The position numbers and the translations under genes are program-made. Below, piece after piece: positions 35,462 through 47,515 of a DNA stretch of 64,000 nt. This stretch comes from Sesamum alatum (lineage: Eukaryota > Streptophyta > Magnoliopsida > Lamiales > Pedaliaceae), in assembly GCA_034509735.1 (NCBI GenBank), contig JACGWO010000003.1:35858466-35922465 (forward strand). Reading direction: 5' to 3'. Below the pieces are notes generated by a model. That model had not been told where the DNA came from, made no database searches, and saw nothing but the letters and a program-made list of their open reading frames with translations. Position 1 is the stretch's first letter. Each line of letters opens with the position of its first letter.

Positions 35462-36097
35462 TCAAACAATGAGAAGGTATTTGTAATTATGTCAATGTTA
35501 ATGAAGCTCGTTGGACATTATCCAAACACTTATTTTTACAATGCATGTAACAACATATATTACATGAACACATAATTTATACCATCAAAATATCAAAAAT
35601 ATAATTTAAAAAAAAATAAGAATCTTTAACTATTGTTGCTTTGAAATAATTATTATCCTTTTAAAAAATTTAGGGTAAATTTGATTTGATGTAATTAGGG
35701 TAGTTAATTTCAATTATTAGGATAGGAATTATTTAAAAAAAGAGTGGAGAAAAGCTTTGGATTTGAAGGAAAGTGGTTTAGAACCAAATATGGATAAAGC
35801 AATAATCTCAATGCAATATTTAAGAGAAAGTAAATTGTCACTCCCACTGCTCACTTTATTAATGAAATTTATGGTCACCCTTCAAAATTGCAGATGCGTG
35901 CGTCATCTACTCATCAAAATTAAAACCCAGTAGAAAAAATAAATAAATAATAAAATAATAATAATAGCCACTTGGGTATTGCATTTTAATTTTTTTCCTG
36001 CAAAAATATTACTCCTCAACTCCCAACTAGGAAACAATTAAGACAAAAGTAAGAGCAACTATGTGCACAGTGAGAAGGGACCAAGTAAATAAATTTA

Positions 36098-36507
36098 GTG
36101 TAAATTACGGCCACTTCTTTTGAAATTTTGCATAATTATAAATACTTTTTCGTTGTTTGAAAAATTATAAATATTCTCAAAAGGTTTGTAATTATTTTCA
36201 TCCATTTTTATGAGTGAACTGACCAAAATGCCCTTATTCACTGAATTATCTTCTATTTAATTCTTACAAAAAATTGGACTACAATGCGTCAGGACAGGTT
36301 TCTTAAGTCTTTTACACAGAGGAGCAATAATACAATTTATCTCGACTGATTTTTCTACAATTTTAATAAAAAATTCAAGGGCAAAATTATCAATTTCAAG
36401 CCTTTGGTTAAATATTACAAACCTCAGGAGGATACTTGTAATTTTTGAAACAACGAAGGTGTATTTATATTATACCAAACCTCTATGGAGGTGGTTGTAA
36501 TTTATCC
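36098..36507. mobile_element. Mutator-type MITE (family A, copy 2)
   Basis: Perfect 9 bp target duplication ATAAATTTA (36089-36097 and 36508-36516) around 410 bp. The ends GTGTAAATTACGG and GTAATTTATCC match the copy at 9011-9439, and both share aaaatgcccttattca-like and ggagcaataa-like internal sequence. No ORF. Confidence 0.9.
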
Positions 36508-36532
36508 ATAAATTTATGATTGTGTTTTTACC

Positions 36533-36544
36533 CACACGCGCGCG

Positions 36545-36590
<46 letters not shown>

Positions 36591-36592
36591 AG
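36533..36592. repeat. Palindromic compound microsatellite (CG)n(CA)n(TA)n(TG)n
   Basis: An alternating purine-pyrimidine run of about 60 bp: acgcgcgcg, then a CA run, a TA run and a TG run. The CA and TG arms are complementary around the TA centre, so it can form a hairpin or cruciform. It starts about 16 bp beyond the right target duplication of the neighbouring MITE. Confidence 0.85.
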
Positions 36593-38469
36593 TGTATATT
36601 TTAACGAAAATGAGAAAGAAGGTGCAATATCTCACAAGTCGGTTGGGGAGGATTGCTACTGCACTTTATGTGCAGGCCACTGTCCCGGTAAACGACCTAC
36701 TACTTCGAGAGCTAAAACATAACCACGTAGTAATCAGCACACAGGTCTGAAGGTATATTAACTCTACCAAACTTCTTAACAGCATTCCACCTGCAAGAAC
36801 AGGTCACAGTACAAACGAGTAAACCTGCACTTGCCATCAAAATGTTCATCACTAAACTCGGTATCTCCTTACAAGACACCTTATGGAGACAAATTAAACC
36901 ACGTCGTCTGAAAAATCTATCGAGCGAGTACAAGGACGACGTGCAGTTGTAGAAGGGGCGGCAGGAGCAATGGCAGCGCCGTCTAGAATGAAATACTGAG
37001 GGGAATGGGGCCCTAAAGAGTTCAATGAATGCATAGTTTTCACTATGGAACCACACCAACAATTTCATAAATAACGCAGACTTTACTAAATGTGGGAGCA
37101 GTACAAACTCCCAACCACCAACGACATGCTCCGGTCAATACAGTTGCAGCCTCATAAAAATCAGCAAACTCGGCATCAATGTTCAAGCCTCTGCTCTAAC
37201 GGTTTCCTCAGGCCTGGAAATATGTGTTTTTCACTGAGTAGAAGAAGATTCAAGAACTACATTTATTGACTATCTATAGGTATCTGGTTTCTGAGGGGTC
37301 GGGGCAGCAAGTGTCACTCTAATGTTTATTGCGAGAGATATTCAAATTAAGAGATGCTCGTTGAACGCAACCATATCTCCAGTGCAATAAAGTCAGAAAC
37401 AGAGTACAGTAGCAGAGAGAAATATAGCAGATTAACATAAGATGATGAAAAAGAATCGTCAACTCTTTAACGCATTTTGAATCAGAAACTTAAAACACAG
37501 ACGAGAGAAACAACAGACTAGAAACTTAAACACAGCCACACAGATCATTTCTCCAGTTTTCCAATAAAGACAGAGTAAAGCACGAATAAATCAAAAGCAG
37601 AAGCCACAAATTAATCCCATATGTCTTCAGTTTCATTAAGCGTGCGTATAGAGATGCCATGAAAATATACTAGTTACAATTGAGGACGATGGACCAGCTC
37701 TTCGCCATAAGGAATGGGAAGCACTATGTATTTCCTCAAAGGTGTTAGAAATTTCCACCTAAAACTGTCGATATTAAACAAAAATGTTTCGAGCTCCAGA
37801 GCAAAACAAGTATTCCTTCTTCTCCTCCACCTATCTATCCTACAAGTACCATGTTTCTGAACTCTCAGCCTCTTCAATTGCATACGTGCACTTAAGTAAA
37901 GAGCCGGTTCTATAAGTTAGATCTCTCTGCTCAAGCAATATGCAAGCCAAGCTAAAGAAAGTGAATCTAGTTGATAAAATCTTATCATTATAATAAGCAA
38001 GTAACTGCATCATGTTCACCATAGACATATGCTCATGTAATTAAGATATGGCAGCAGAATATCTAAGAGCTGTAGGCAGCAAAGAGAAAACAGCACTAGG
38101 ATCAGATCAACTTTAGAAGGTTTGTGAATACATTGAAACATTCATCTTTGGACGAGTAAAATTGGGTACACGTATCTCTGGTAATAACCAAGTATACAGT
38201 TGAACCTATCTCATTGAAAAATCAACACGCTCAAATGTGCTTGGCGACAAAAACAAGCAGCGTAATGGGCAGATTTTATAGATTTTCTGCAAAAGATATG
38301 AGAGACAAAACTGCATCTACTACAAAACCATTAAAGAATTACATGGACAGAGGATACATACCGACAGCAAAAACAATCTAGATGAAATCCTCCAAGTACC
38401 AATGCTTATCAGAAGCATAAGCTGTATTGACAAAACCGCATATAGAACAAAGCAACACAAACAGCACTA

Positions 38470-41400
38470 TTACTTCAAAACCCCTCTTCTTCTACGTTCT
38501 TTCAACTCAACTGGAATAATTGATACAGAATCAACACAAAGTCCTCCCTTGGAATGTGTACAGTCAATCTGTTTCATTGAGAATCTCACTTCGGTTGCAG
38601 GATCTGATTTGCTGACAATGAATTCACCCACCTTGTACTCTATCCAGCAACCACGCTTGTAACTCCCATTAGCATCGTCTTGGTGTATATCATCTAAGAA
38701 GCACTCATGTGACGCTTGCTGGCCATCTGAAGTAGAAAATTCAAATCGCACAGGCTTTATATCCCATCCATGAGTATGATCATAATTCGAAACACGGCGT
38801 CCGAGTCTTTTGGAAAATCTTCCAAGATGAATCCTAAATGACAAAGTATATATATCTGGTGGAAAAGGGAATTTTACCACGCCATCAACTTCAAACCACC
38901 ATATTTGCTGCAAATAGGCTACAACGTTAAATCTGCAAGAAAGGAGTGGCATAAAGGGTAATTCCAAATTCCATACTCAAGGCCAATCACTTCCAAATTA
39001 ATAATATGAATAAACAAATACAAGCTGGTTGAATTTGCAGGTTGGTTGTTAAGGGCTAACATGTAATATTGCAGCATTAACTGTCATATTTTGCAGACAT
39101 GCAGGCAAAAGGGCTCTTATCACAAGGGAAAATGCAAGTTTCAGTATAGGCATGTAAGTTATTAGATTATAAAGCCATAGTGCAGTGCAAGTAACCTCCA
39201 CAAGAAAATGTTAGCTGCAAAGGTTCACAAACATCTTGAAGTTTCAGGTACCATGTAGGCTACTTAATGCCCATCTCACACACCTGAGGTATAACAGCCC
39301 TCTGGATGCAGGACAACTTTCAGTAATTTATCATTGCGCAAAGATGGGCAAAATGGTAACGACTGAAAGAATTACTTCTACTAATACGTTCCACACCAGG
39401 AAGAAATGAATATAAAGAAATAAATTAAACACAAGTGACAAGAGATAGATGCCTATAATACATTTGAACTTTCATGTTCCCATGGTCCGTGGAAAGAAAA
39501 AGGAAGAGACCCCTTTTGCTTCATCTAATTTATATAAAGAAAAAAAAGAGGACAAATGTCAATTCTCCCAATGTCATGTCAATGAATAAACTCTATCAAT
39601 TTAAGCTGTGAGACCTTGTTTTCCTTGTTAAATTACAGGAGGCTAATAGGTTCTTGGACTATTGATCTGAATACGACGTCAGAATGCAAACCATTGAACT
39701 TTATGCATTAAGGCTGATAAGTCAGAAAACTTACCGACCAGAGCAACTCTGGTACACCAAACCTAACAGCTGAGGATAAAAGCTACCTCTAACCTTTATT
39801 TATATATGTTTGAAAGCTATATCCTAGAACTTCACTACATGCCGTACTTATACAACCAAAACCATGATGTTGGTTGTATGCTAACAGCAAGTATTAAACA
39901 GGACTGCATTTATACGCAATGCATTCCATTAAGGCGATGGAAATTAGACAGAACTATTTTCATATCTAAATCTGAATAATATCACGTCTTAAATATAGAA
40001 GAAACGAAACTATAAGACACATATTATTCTTTCTAACGAGATTATTTACAACAAAATTAGGCATATATAGTGACTTCAAAGTAATGGAAACCTTGAAGGA
40101 ACTGAGTCATAAATTATGCCATTGAATCCAGAATCCAAAACAATATACCAATAGGTGTGCAACTTCTAGGATGCAAGTTCTTGCACAATAAGTATGTTTC
40201 ACTTTCACCTCTAATTGATGCAGAGTACCACCCTAGAATGTTGATCATCCTCACACTATTGCCATATTGAGGAACCCTACACACATCAAATCTCAATCTA
40301 ATACTCTCACAGGCTGCCCCATGCCAGTTGTCATATGGGCTGGCAGAGGCCCCAAAATTTGAAATGCTTGGATCAAGATTGCTCGAGTAAGTCTTATCAA
40401 ACCTCTTTCCTCTAAATGAACAATTCAACATTTTCAAAGATTATCTAACCTTTTCAATTGGTTTATATTGACTTTATTAATAAATTCAAGAATCTGAAAA
40501 AGTCATATAGCTTGACATTTTAGATGGCTTATGGAGCTACTTCACATAATTCTTTCCCTTCACATAGCTCCAAAATAATTCACAGTCATACACTTGATTA
40601 TCCACTTCAACAACGCCTACAATATGTGGAAAATAGTTTAAATAGGACAGCCATCTGAACCTCAATTACCAATTGCCTGTAGTTCTTAACAATTTACTAC
40701 TTCCAGGTTCCCAACATTATCAGATAATGAAAATACTGCAGAAAAGCAGCCATTGTAATTAAGGAAAGAAATTCAATCTGGGGGTATATTAACAGGAGAG
40801 CTTGTCCAATATTTCCTTTTCAAGATTAACAGGTCCGTGTAATAGGAAGAAGGTGAAGTTTTCTTGATCAACATCATACTTGCATTGCACACACACAGGC
40901 CCAACAACAATTACACACATCATATACAAATTTGTACTAAATTGTTCAATGTAATTTAAATAAGAGTACTTTAGAATGTAATCATATGTAAAACCAGCTA
41001 GAAGGTCTTGACACCATTCAATAATGACATGTCACAGATGTAGAGGATATTTACTGGCATCAGGCACACAAAGCTGAAAACTAACCTAGATTCTTCTGTT
41101 GGAACCCAATTCCAATATCTCCTGTCCTCAATGCCTGTTATTGCCATTGCTTTGGCTGATATAGACATGCAAACTCTCCCAGTAAATCTGTCCACCCATA
41201 CCACCTGCAGCTGTCCTCGTAAATTGAGAAGTATATTTAAAAGGATACAGTGAAAATGTCATCTGAAAATGCATAAAATTCTTAATTTCCACTTAATAAG
41301 CTAAAAGAAAATGATTTAACCAGATCTTTTGATTCCACTGAGCAACTAACCTACCTCAGGAACTTAAGGATTTAAAAGAACAGGATGGCTACGCAATTTG

Positions 41401-42220
41401 AGATTTTCAAATTTTGAGAATCCCAGGAGTACATGTTTAACAAAAATAAAAGTTCAATACTTTCAAAGAACCAAACTGCACTCAATAATTGAACCAGATA
41501 ATTTTCCAATGATCACTAGTACCAGCCAAAGAAACCCAAAAACAACAACTTAAAAGTTATATCTGGGGAAAATGTGGACCTCGTTCCAACAGTAAATTTC
41601 AATTAAAATGAAGAATTCAACCAACATGCTAATGCATCCTCAATGAAAATGGGAGGTAAAGAATATTAAACACAAAAACATCCTCAAGTCCAAATTCTGA
41701 AACGGTCGAAAAACAAACGGAGCAACAACTAAAAATTCAAACAACTGTAACAAATCGAGAAGCGCAAAGATTCAAGTCAATCCAACAGCAGAAAATTAAC
41801 TGATTGAGAAAACCACAGAGGCAAAATCAGAGTACCAAAGAAAATCAATTTATACTAACAGACATAGAAAAATAAGTCTAGGAGAGCGAAGATTTTTCAA
41901 GAACGTGCCTTGTTGCCGTCGTCAAAGGGAAGAGGGCGGGAGAGGAGGGCAAAGATGTCTTTTTTGGAGAGGTCTTCATAGACATCGGGATGGGAGAGGA
42001 GGTGGAGGAGGAGGTGGTAATTGGAGGGAAGCTTGGCCTCCCAAACGGCGTCGGATGAAGCGGCGCCACGGAAGGCGCGGTTGAGCCGGGCCAGGTTGCA
42101 TATCTCCGGCGGCGTAAGATAGAGAAACACGCACGCCACACAGCTCTCCGGTATATCCCCTAGACCCGGCCCCCCGTTGTCGGTCCCATTCTCGGTCAAA
42201 TTGGACAATGATGCTCCCAT
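38470..42220 (-). CDS. PP2-A15: F-box protein with PP2 lectin-like domain (PP2-A15 type)
   Basis: Probable substrate adaptor of an SCF ubiquitin ligase: an N-terminal F-box binds SKP1 and a C-terminal phloem-protein-2 domain may bind glycans or targets. Exons 42220-41909, 41204-41086 and 38932-38470 give 297 aa. The F-box covers about residues 20-66 (GDIPESCVACVFLYLTPPEI). The PP2 domain covers about 110-285, with RRYWNWVPTEESRF, QQIWWFEVDG, LGRRVSNYDHTHGWDIKPV and QIDCTHSKGGLCVDSV. The start MGASLSNL is typical of the subfamily. Intron 1 begins GC (AACAAG|GCACGT), and no nearby GT donor keeps the frame. Intron 2 is 2.15 kb. Choice of PP2-A15 over A11-A14 rests on remembered sequence and on the nearby pyruvate kinase. 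Confidence 0.9.
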
Positions 42221-43428
42221 ATACAAGTATTCTATGTATAACTACTGCTTCTGCTTTTCTTTCTTCCTCCAGTAGAGAATATGCCGGCGGTGATGGCGGT
42301 GGTGCGACACCGTGGGGGTTGGGGCCGAGTAGAGAGCGAAAGAGAATTTTGTTTTCCGACTGCACTACTGCTCCGCCATTACTTTTTGTTCTCTCTCTCT
42401 CTCTTCCTCTTTTCTTTTATAAATAAACGCTGTCCACTTACCACTGTGAACAATTCAATTTCGCTTTTTCTTAATAATTAGGGTGTGTGTCACACTCGAT
42501 GTGTATACAAAAATATTTAATTAATTTTTTTATAAATAAAATAAAATAAATATAATATTGAAATGGGAGATTAAATAAATATTAAGAAAAAATAATTGAT
42601 ATAAAAATATATAATTTTGAAAGAGAAAAATTTTAGCTAATAATAAATATTTACAAAGGTAGTTTTATAGTTGGAGATAGTGGGGTGGGGGTTTTGAAAA
42701 GTGGGTGAATGGGAAGTTAATAAATAAATTAATAAATTAAATTAAATATTAAAATTGACATGCCAAAATAATTGAGACACCAATTCACCACTCTTCAATT
42801 ATATAGTATAGATTGATAATTTTTTCTTAAAAAAAAAGAATTTAACTTTTTTATTATTATTTAAAATAGTACTAATATTTTTTTGAAATGGGTAGTAAAA
42901 ATATGTGATTTTACTACTTAAAAATAGTAATATATATATATATATATATGCATTTTTTACAGAGTACCACTTATTTTAAAGTAAAATTTGCTTCATTTGA
43001 CGAGTTGGGATATTAATAACAAACTAGCAACTGAACACACTGTGAATTAGTGTTTTATTGAATCTATTTGATCAAATAAATAAAATAATTAAATATCAAC
43101 ACGAACAAAATGAGTTAATTATAAATATATATGAATAATAAACTATTAATCAAAAGAAATAGTTATTTGTACAGAAATAAGCACACTACCAACCATAGTG
43201 GTTACTATATGGTCCCCTTAATAAATAGTAAAGATTAATATAGGAATTTGAACAAATTACTTTAATTAATTATGAAGCTTACTCAAAAAATATTAAATTG
43301 ATACATGAGTTCTGAAATTCTCTAATTAATAAATGTCATATTTATTGACATATTAAATGATCTCAGTGACTTACACTGTAAAGGACTAATATATCAAACC
43401 AATAAAATTGCTCAGCACAGAGAAACTA

Positions 43429-43974
43429 GGGCAAATTGCATCTTTCCCCCTCGAAATATTGAGTTTTTAGACTAAACTCCCTAGAAACACAAAAAAACAA
43501 GAGACATGTCTTCTGAAAAATTAACAATTATTACATGTTACCCCCAAAATGATAATAATTGTCCCTGTGAATGCTCTTAAATTGAATCAGGTTAATATGA
43601 TACAAAATTTATTGTTCTCGAGAATGCAATTTCATATTTTTAAGTTTTGGGGAGTTTTATGCAAATATTTAGAAGTTTGAATAAGGAAAGTGCTATTAGA
43701 CACAAGAGCAATTTACCTCTCAAAAATTTAAATTTTGCACTGAACTCCCCAAATTTTAAAAAGTAAAATAATCCTGAGAAAAATATTTTTTTCCTACTAT
43801 ATTAACCCAAAAAATCACAACTTAGGGCATTCATAAAGGCAATATTGTCGTTTTAGGGTAATTTGCATCAAATGTTAATTGTTTAAGAATCATAATTTTT
43901 TTCTTTCTCAGCATGTTTTCAGGAAGTTTAATCCAAAAATTCAATATTTTTAAGGGGTGATCTGCAATTTACCG
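43429..43974. mobile_element. Mutator-type hairpin MITE
   Basis: The left end GGGCAAATTGCATCTTTCCC and the right end (read inward CGGTAAATTGCAGATCACCC) are inverted repeats. They continue with gagtttttagactaaact against gaatttttggattaaact. Flanks GAGAAACTA (43420-43428) and GCGAAACTA (43975-43983) agree at 8 of 9 positions, consistent with an old 9 bp duplication. Non-coding. Confidence 0.72.
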
Positions 43975-44421
43975 GCGAAACTAATTGTGATATCTATAAT
44001 TAGAATTTGATTTAATAAATGTCCTTTTACAACTATCTCGAGACAATTATACACCCTAAGGATATCATTAAAGTTTTATTATTCCACTGAGGAAAATTTT
44101 CATCAACTTGTAAATATTATAAAAATATAAAAACACGACTTTATTTAAACAACCCTAATCTATGTGTATTTTAATATTAAATTATTCATATTTGATATAT
44201 TAAAATATAATAAGTTGATAGGATTTACAAAAAAAAAATTAAAAAAAAAGTAAATCAGATATTAATAAACTTGAAAGTGTAGTTGACATTGACGCATAGA
44301 CATAAACAACAAGACTTTTAGAAGGTGAAGTGTTGGTACCAAAATTCAAGACATGAGTTGTCATAACACAGATTTTGAAAAGATTTTATTTTGCATCAAA
44401 TTTCTACGCAACACCAAAATG

Positions 44422-45089
44422 GGCAAAATTGTAAAATTTCTCACAAAGGTTAGCATTATTTCAAATTTAACCCCACATGGTTTTGAAATTATGATATTAA
44501 TTTCATATTTCGTTAAAAATTGCAAAATTAGTCCTAAAATGTTGCAAAAAGTACCCTGCACTAACTGACGTAATTAACAACATATTCTCGAGTAAAGTAC
44601 AATTATTTACTAATGACAACATATTATTACTATTTAAGCATGGATTTCATCGTTTTACTCCCTTCACCCCCCCCCCCCCCCCCAAAAAAAAAAAGAAGGA
44701 AAACCAAAAAAATAAATAAATAATATACCATCTATGGTTCTGGCGTTGTTGATAAATCTTTCGAGCCGCAGTGCTACGAGTCGAATACCTTGAAGCAGGT
44801 CAGGGAAAGATTTAAAGATTCTCAGAGAAATTAGGAAGATTGAGAAAGAAGAGAAATGTCTCAAGCGATTTTCTTTTACAACTTATTTTCTCCCCAATTC
44901 TAGCTTCGGGTCACGTGCACTCTCTGACGTTAAGTGATTAACGTCTGTTAGTTGGGGGTGCTTTTGCAATATTTTGGGACTAATTTTACAACTTTTAATG
45001 CGACATGTGATTAATTTTAAAATCTCAAAAAATGTGGGGTTATGTTTGAAATGATCATAAATTATGGGACTGATTTTGTAATTTTACCA
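44422..45089. mobile_element. Mutator-type foldback element carrying a poly-C/poly-A tract
   Basis: The left end GGCAAAATTGTAAAATTTCT and right end (inward TGGTAAAATTACAAAATCAG) are inverted and stay similar for about 150 bp (accccacatggttttgaaat; tagtcctaaaatgttgcaaa). The direct repeat ACCAAAATG occurs at 44413-44421 and 45090-45098. The centre holds a run of 17 C then 11 A (44667-44694). No transposase. Confidence 0.78.
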
Positions 45090-45466
45090 ACCAAAATGCA
45101 ATAACCTTGTAAAGCTGTTATTCGGACAGCAAAGGGCAATGTGGAGCGCAACCGTCCAAACTGGTCAAACTCACTTTACATGGAGGAAAGATGCATTCAT
45201 GTTCTCTTTGCTATTTGTGGGACTACATAAACAAATGGGATTAATTCGACTTAATTATTCTTTTTATGTTTAATTAATTAATTTAGTCGAGTACTCGTTA
45301 CTGTGCTAAAATCCATAGCTATTAGTAGTGATGATATGCAATACATTTCAAATCGCCAAACAATTTAAGCGTCACGCTTCGATTGCAGGCCTACCATATC
45401 AACTGTTGGACGTATTGTTGTGCCACAATATATAGTTGTTAGTGATTTACAGTTTGGATTTTTTAA

Positions 45467-45953
45467 GGGTAAATTACATCGGGCTTCGTTGAGGTTTTCA
45501 TAATTACAAATACTTTCTTGTTATTTGAAAAATTACAAACATTCATTGAAAGTAACGGACATCTAATAAATATCCCCTATAATTAGTTGTCACGAGGAAG
45601 TATCTGTTAGACGTTTATTAATTTCAGTGAATATTTGTAATTTTTCAAACAGAGAGTGTATTATAATTAGGGATACATGCAATTTATCCCATGTGATATA
45701 AGAAATGAGCCAAAATCTCCCTGTGAAAAAATAATTAGCCAATTATCTCATGTGATCTTAAAATGAAGTAAATTACCACTCTGTGTTTTCCTTTGACATG
45801 GAGTAATTTGCTTCATTTCTCAAAACACAGGGAGGTAATTTCCTAATTAGTTTTTCACATGAGGTTTTTAAAAAATTCTTATATCACAGGGGGTAAATTG
45901 CATTTATCCCTTTATAATTATAACATATATCAGGGGATCTTATTGCAAAATAC
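45467..45953. mobile_element. Family A Mutator-type MITE interrupted by a second MITE
   Basis: The left end GGGTAAATTACATCGGG and inward sequence (cataattacaaatac, ttatttgaaaaattacaaa) match the elements at 9011 and 36098. On the right, caaacagagagtgtattataatta breaks off at 45669. The expected continuation (taaccatatatcagggg-like, then gcaaaatacc) resumes at about 45921. The break coincides exactly with the element at 45670-45911. Outer flanks attttttaa and atttttgaa may be a decayed target duplication. Outer boundaries are approximate. Confidence 0.65.
45670..45911. mobile_element. Nested hairpin MITE (family C) inside a family A element
   Basis: Near-identical TIRs: GGGATACATGCAATTTATCC at the left and, read inward, GGGATAAATGCAATTTACCC at the right, both continuing to gtgatataag. 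TTATAATTA flanks it (45661-45669 and 45912-45920), giving an 8-9 bp duplication made from the host element's own arm. Non-coding; it can fold along its full length. Confidence 0.75.
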
Positions 45954-46097
45954 CCAATTTTTGAACTATACAACAGTTCCAATGTTACGTTTCATTTATT
46001 GCTCGTGGCGAAATAATTATATTTAAATAACCGGAATATTTATTGGAGCAATATTATATTTGTCATTTATTAATCAAGTTTAGTTTAAATAATATTA

Positions 46098-46295
46098 GGC
46101 CTCATGCTCTTAGAAGTTATGGACTCAAATCCCGGCATGGGATGATGTTGCTACTATATAGTTAAATGTTATTTTATGTGATATTGTTGATATAATTGTT
46201 GTAATTGTCTCTATTTCATGTGGATATTCAACAAAACTGATTGTAATCGCTTTACTTCAATTAATAAAATTCATCGCTTTTCATTAAAAAAAAAA
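46098..46295 (+). mobile_element. SINE-like retroposon with perfect 15 bp target duplication
   Basis: GTTTAAATAATATTA occurs at 46083-46097 and 46296-46310, directly flanking a 198 bp unit. The unit ends in a poly-A tail after ttcattaataaaattcatcg-like sequence. The head contains actcaaatcccgg, a weak pol III B box. Long variable duplications plus a poly-A tail show LINE-type retrotransposition; the tRNA origin is weaker. A diverged copy lies on the other strand at 47339-47515. Confidence 0.85.
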
Positions 46296-47338
46296 GTTTA
46301 AATAATATTAATTAGGAGATCCAAACAAATTACCGACCACCTTTTCACCAAATGAAACAGAATAGTGCACCTCCCCCGGTTTAATTCTCCACTACATTGA
46401 ACAAAAATAATCTAAACATTATATTCACCTTTTACTTTTACCCCCATTTTTTTCTTGACCTTTCACCTAATCAAACCAAATCTTAGGGGTAGGAGAATAA
46501 AGTGACCCCAATTGGTAAATTAAACAATACATATTTTACCTTTTGAAGAAAATATATGCTTGCTCTTTTATTAATTTATTTAAGGCTTTGATCAGGAAAA
46601 TTTGAATTTGAACTTAGAATCTCTCTTTCGGTAAAGAGAGGTAATAATAATTCAACCAAATAATTATAACGACACGTTCAATCTCATAAATTTAGAGAAG
46701 AATATAAATGAAACTTTTCGAAATGCACATATATAAAGTTGTTAGATATTCGTAGATCGGTACATGAGATATGGATTGTCAAAGCCAACGGACCATTTCG
46801 TATACTGTCGATTTTAGGGAAATTATAAATATATTTATATATATATATATATATATATATTTTCTTAATTTGTGATTAAATTATATATTTTTAAATTAAA
46901 AGAATGGATTTGAATCTTGGTAAGGAATATCTATAATATGATTGATAAATTTTTATGAACCTATCCATGTTCAATTAAATTCAATTAATCTATTCAAATT
47001 GTACATCTTTCTAAAGCGGACCACCAATCACATCATTTAATTACGTGCCATGTATGAAATTGCTACTTTAAATAAAAGAAACCTTTAAAAGAAAAACAAA
47101 AAAAGCAAAAAAAATGTTGAAGTAGACAAATACATTGATGCATAAGATTGGAATCTCATGCGCCTTACAACTCGATCGGTGTTTGATGCGTGAAGTATTG
47201 TTTGTTCTAATTTTGTATAAGATAGCTCATTAGGGAGAGGAGACATTGGGGCTTATAAGCTGCTCAAACTCATCGTCTGCAACCAATGTTGGACGTTTGT
47301 GTACATCATCAGAACCTAACAATCCTCTTTATTGAGTC

Positions 47339-47515
47339 TTTTTTTATTTAAATTGGAAACGATGAATTTTATTAATCGAAAGTAAAGTGATTACATTCAG
47401 TCATGTCGGTTATCAATATCGAACAGAGATAATTACAAACAATCAAATAATAATATCACATAAACTAACACCTAGTTATTACAACAGTAAATCATACCTA
47501 CTATACAGTATAAAT
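47339..47515 (-). mobile_element. 5'-truncated copy of the same SINE, opposite strand
   Basis: Read on the minus strand it contains gattaataaaattcatcg before an A-rich tail, preceded by atgtaatcactttactttc and tttatgtgatatta. These match the element at 46098-46295 in order. The tRNA-like head is missing or unrecognisable. Confidence 0.7.

Larger units (their letters stand above)
32604..38469. other. Upstream region of the HD-Zip gene and downstream region of the F-box gene
   Basis: No supported CDS in 5.9 kb. 32605-32623 is a CT repeat (GA on the HD-Zip sense strand). 32604-34500 is AT-rich putative promoter. 35221-35461 is a tandem duplication and 36098-36507 a MITE, followed by a palindromic microsatellite. 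From about 36610 to 38469 the sequence is less AT-rich and resembles transcribed UTR/intron DNA; it may be a long or spliced 3' UTR of the F-box gene or a non-coding transcript. The 118-codon minus-strand ORF at 36712-37068 has no recognised domain. Confidence 0.5.

Noticed and set aside
40114..40437. 107-codon minus-strand ORF in the F-box gene's long intron as a separate gene
   Set aside because: No recognised domain, no splice partner, and it lies inside an intron of the same strand.
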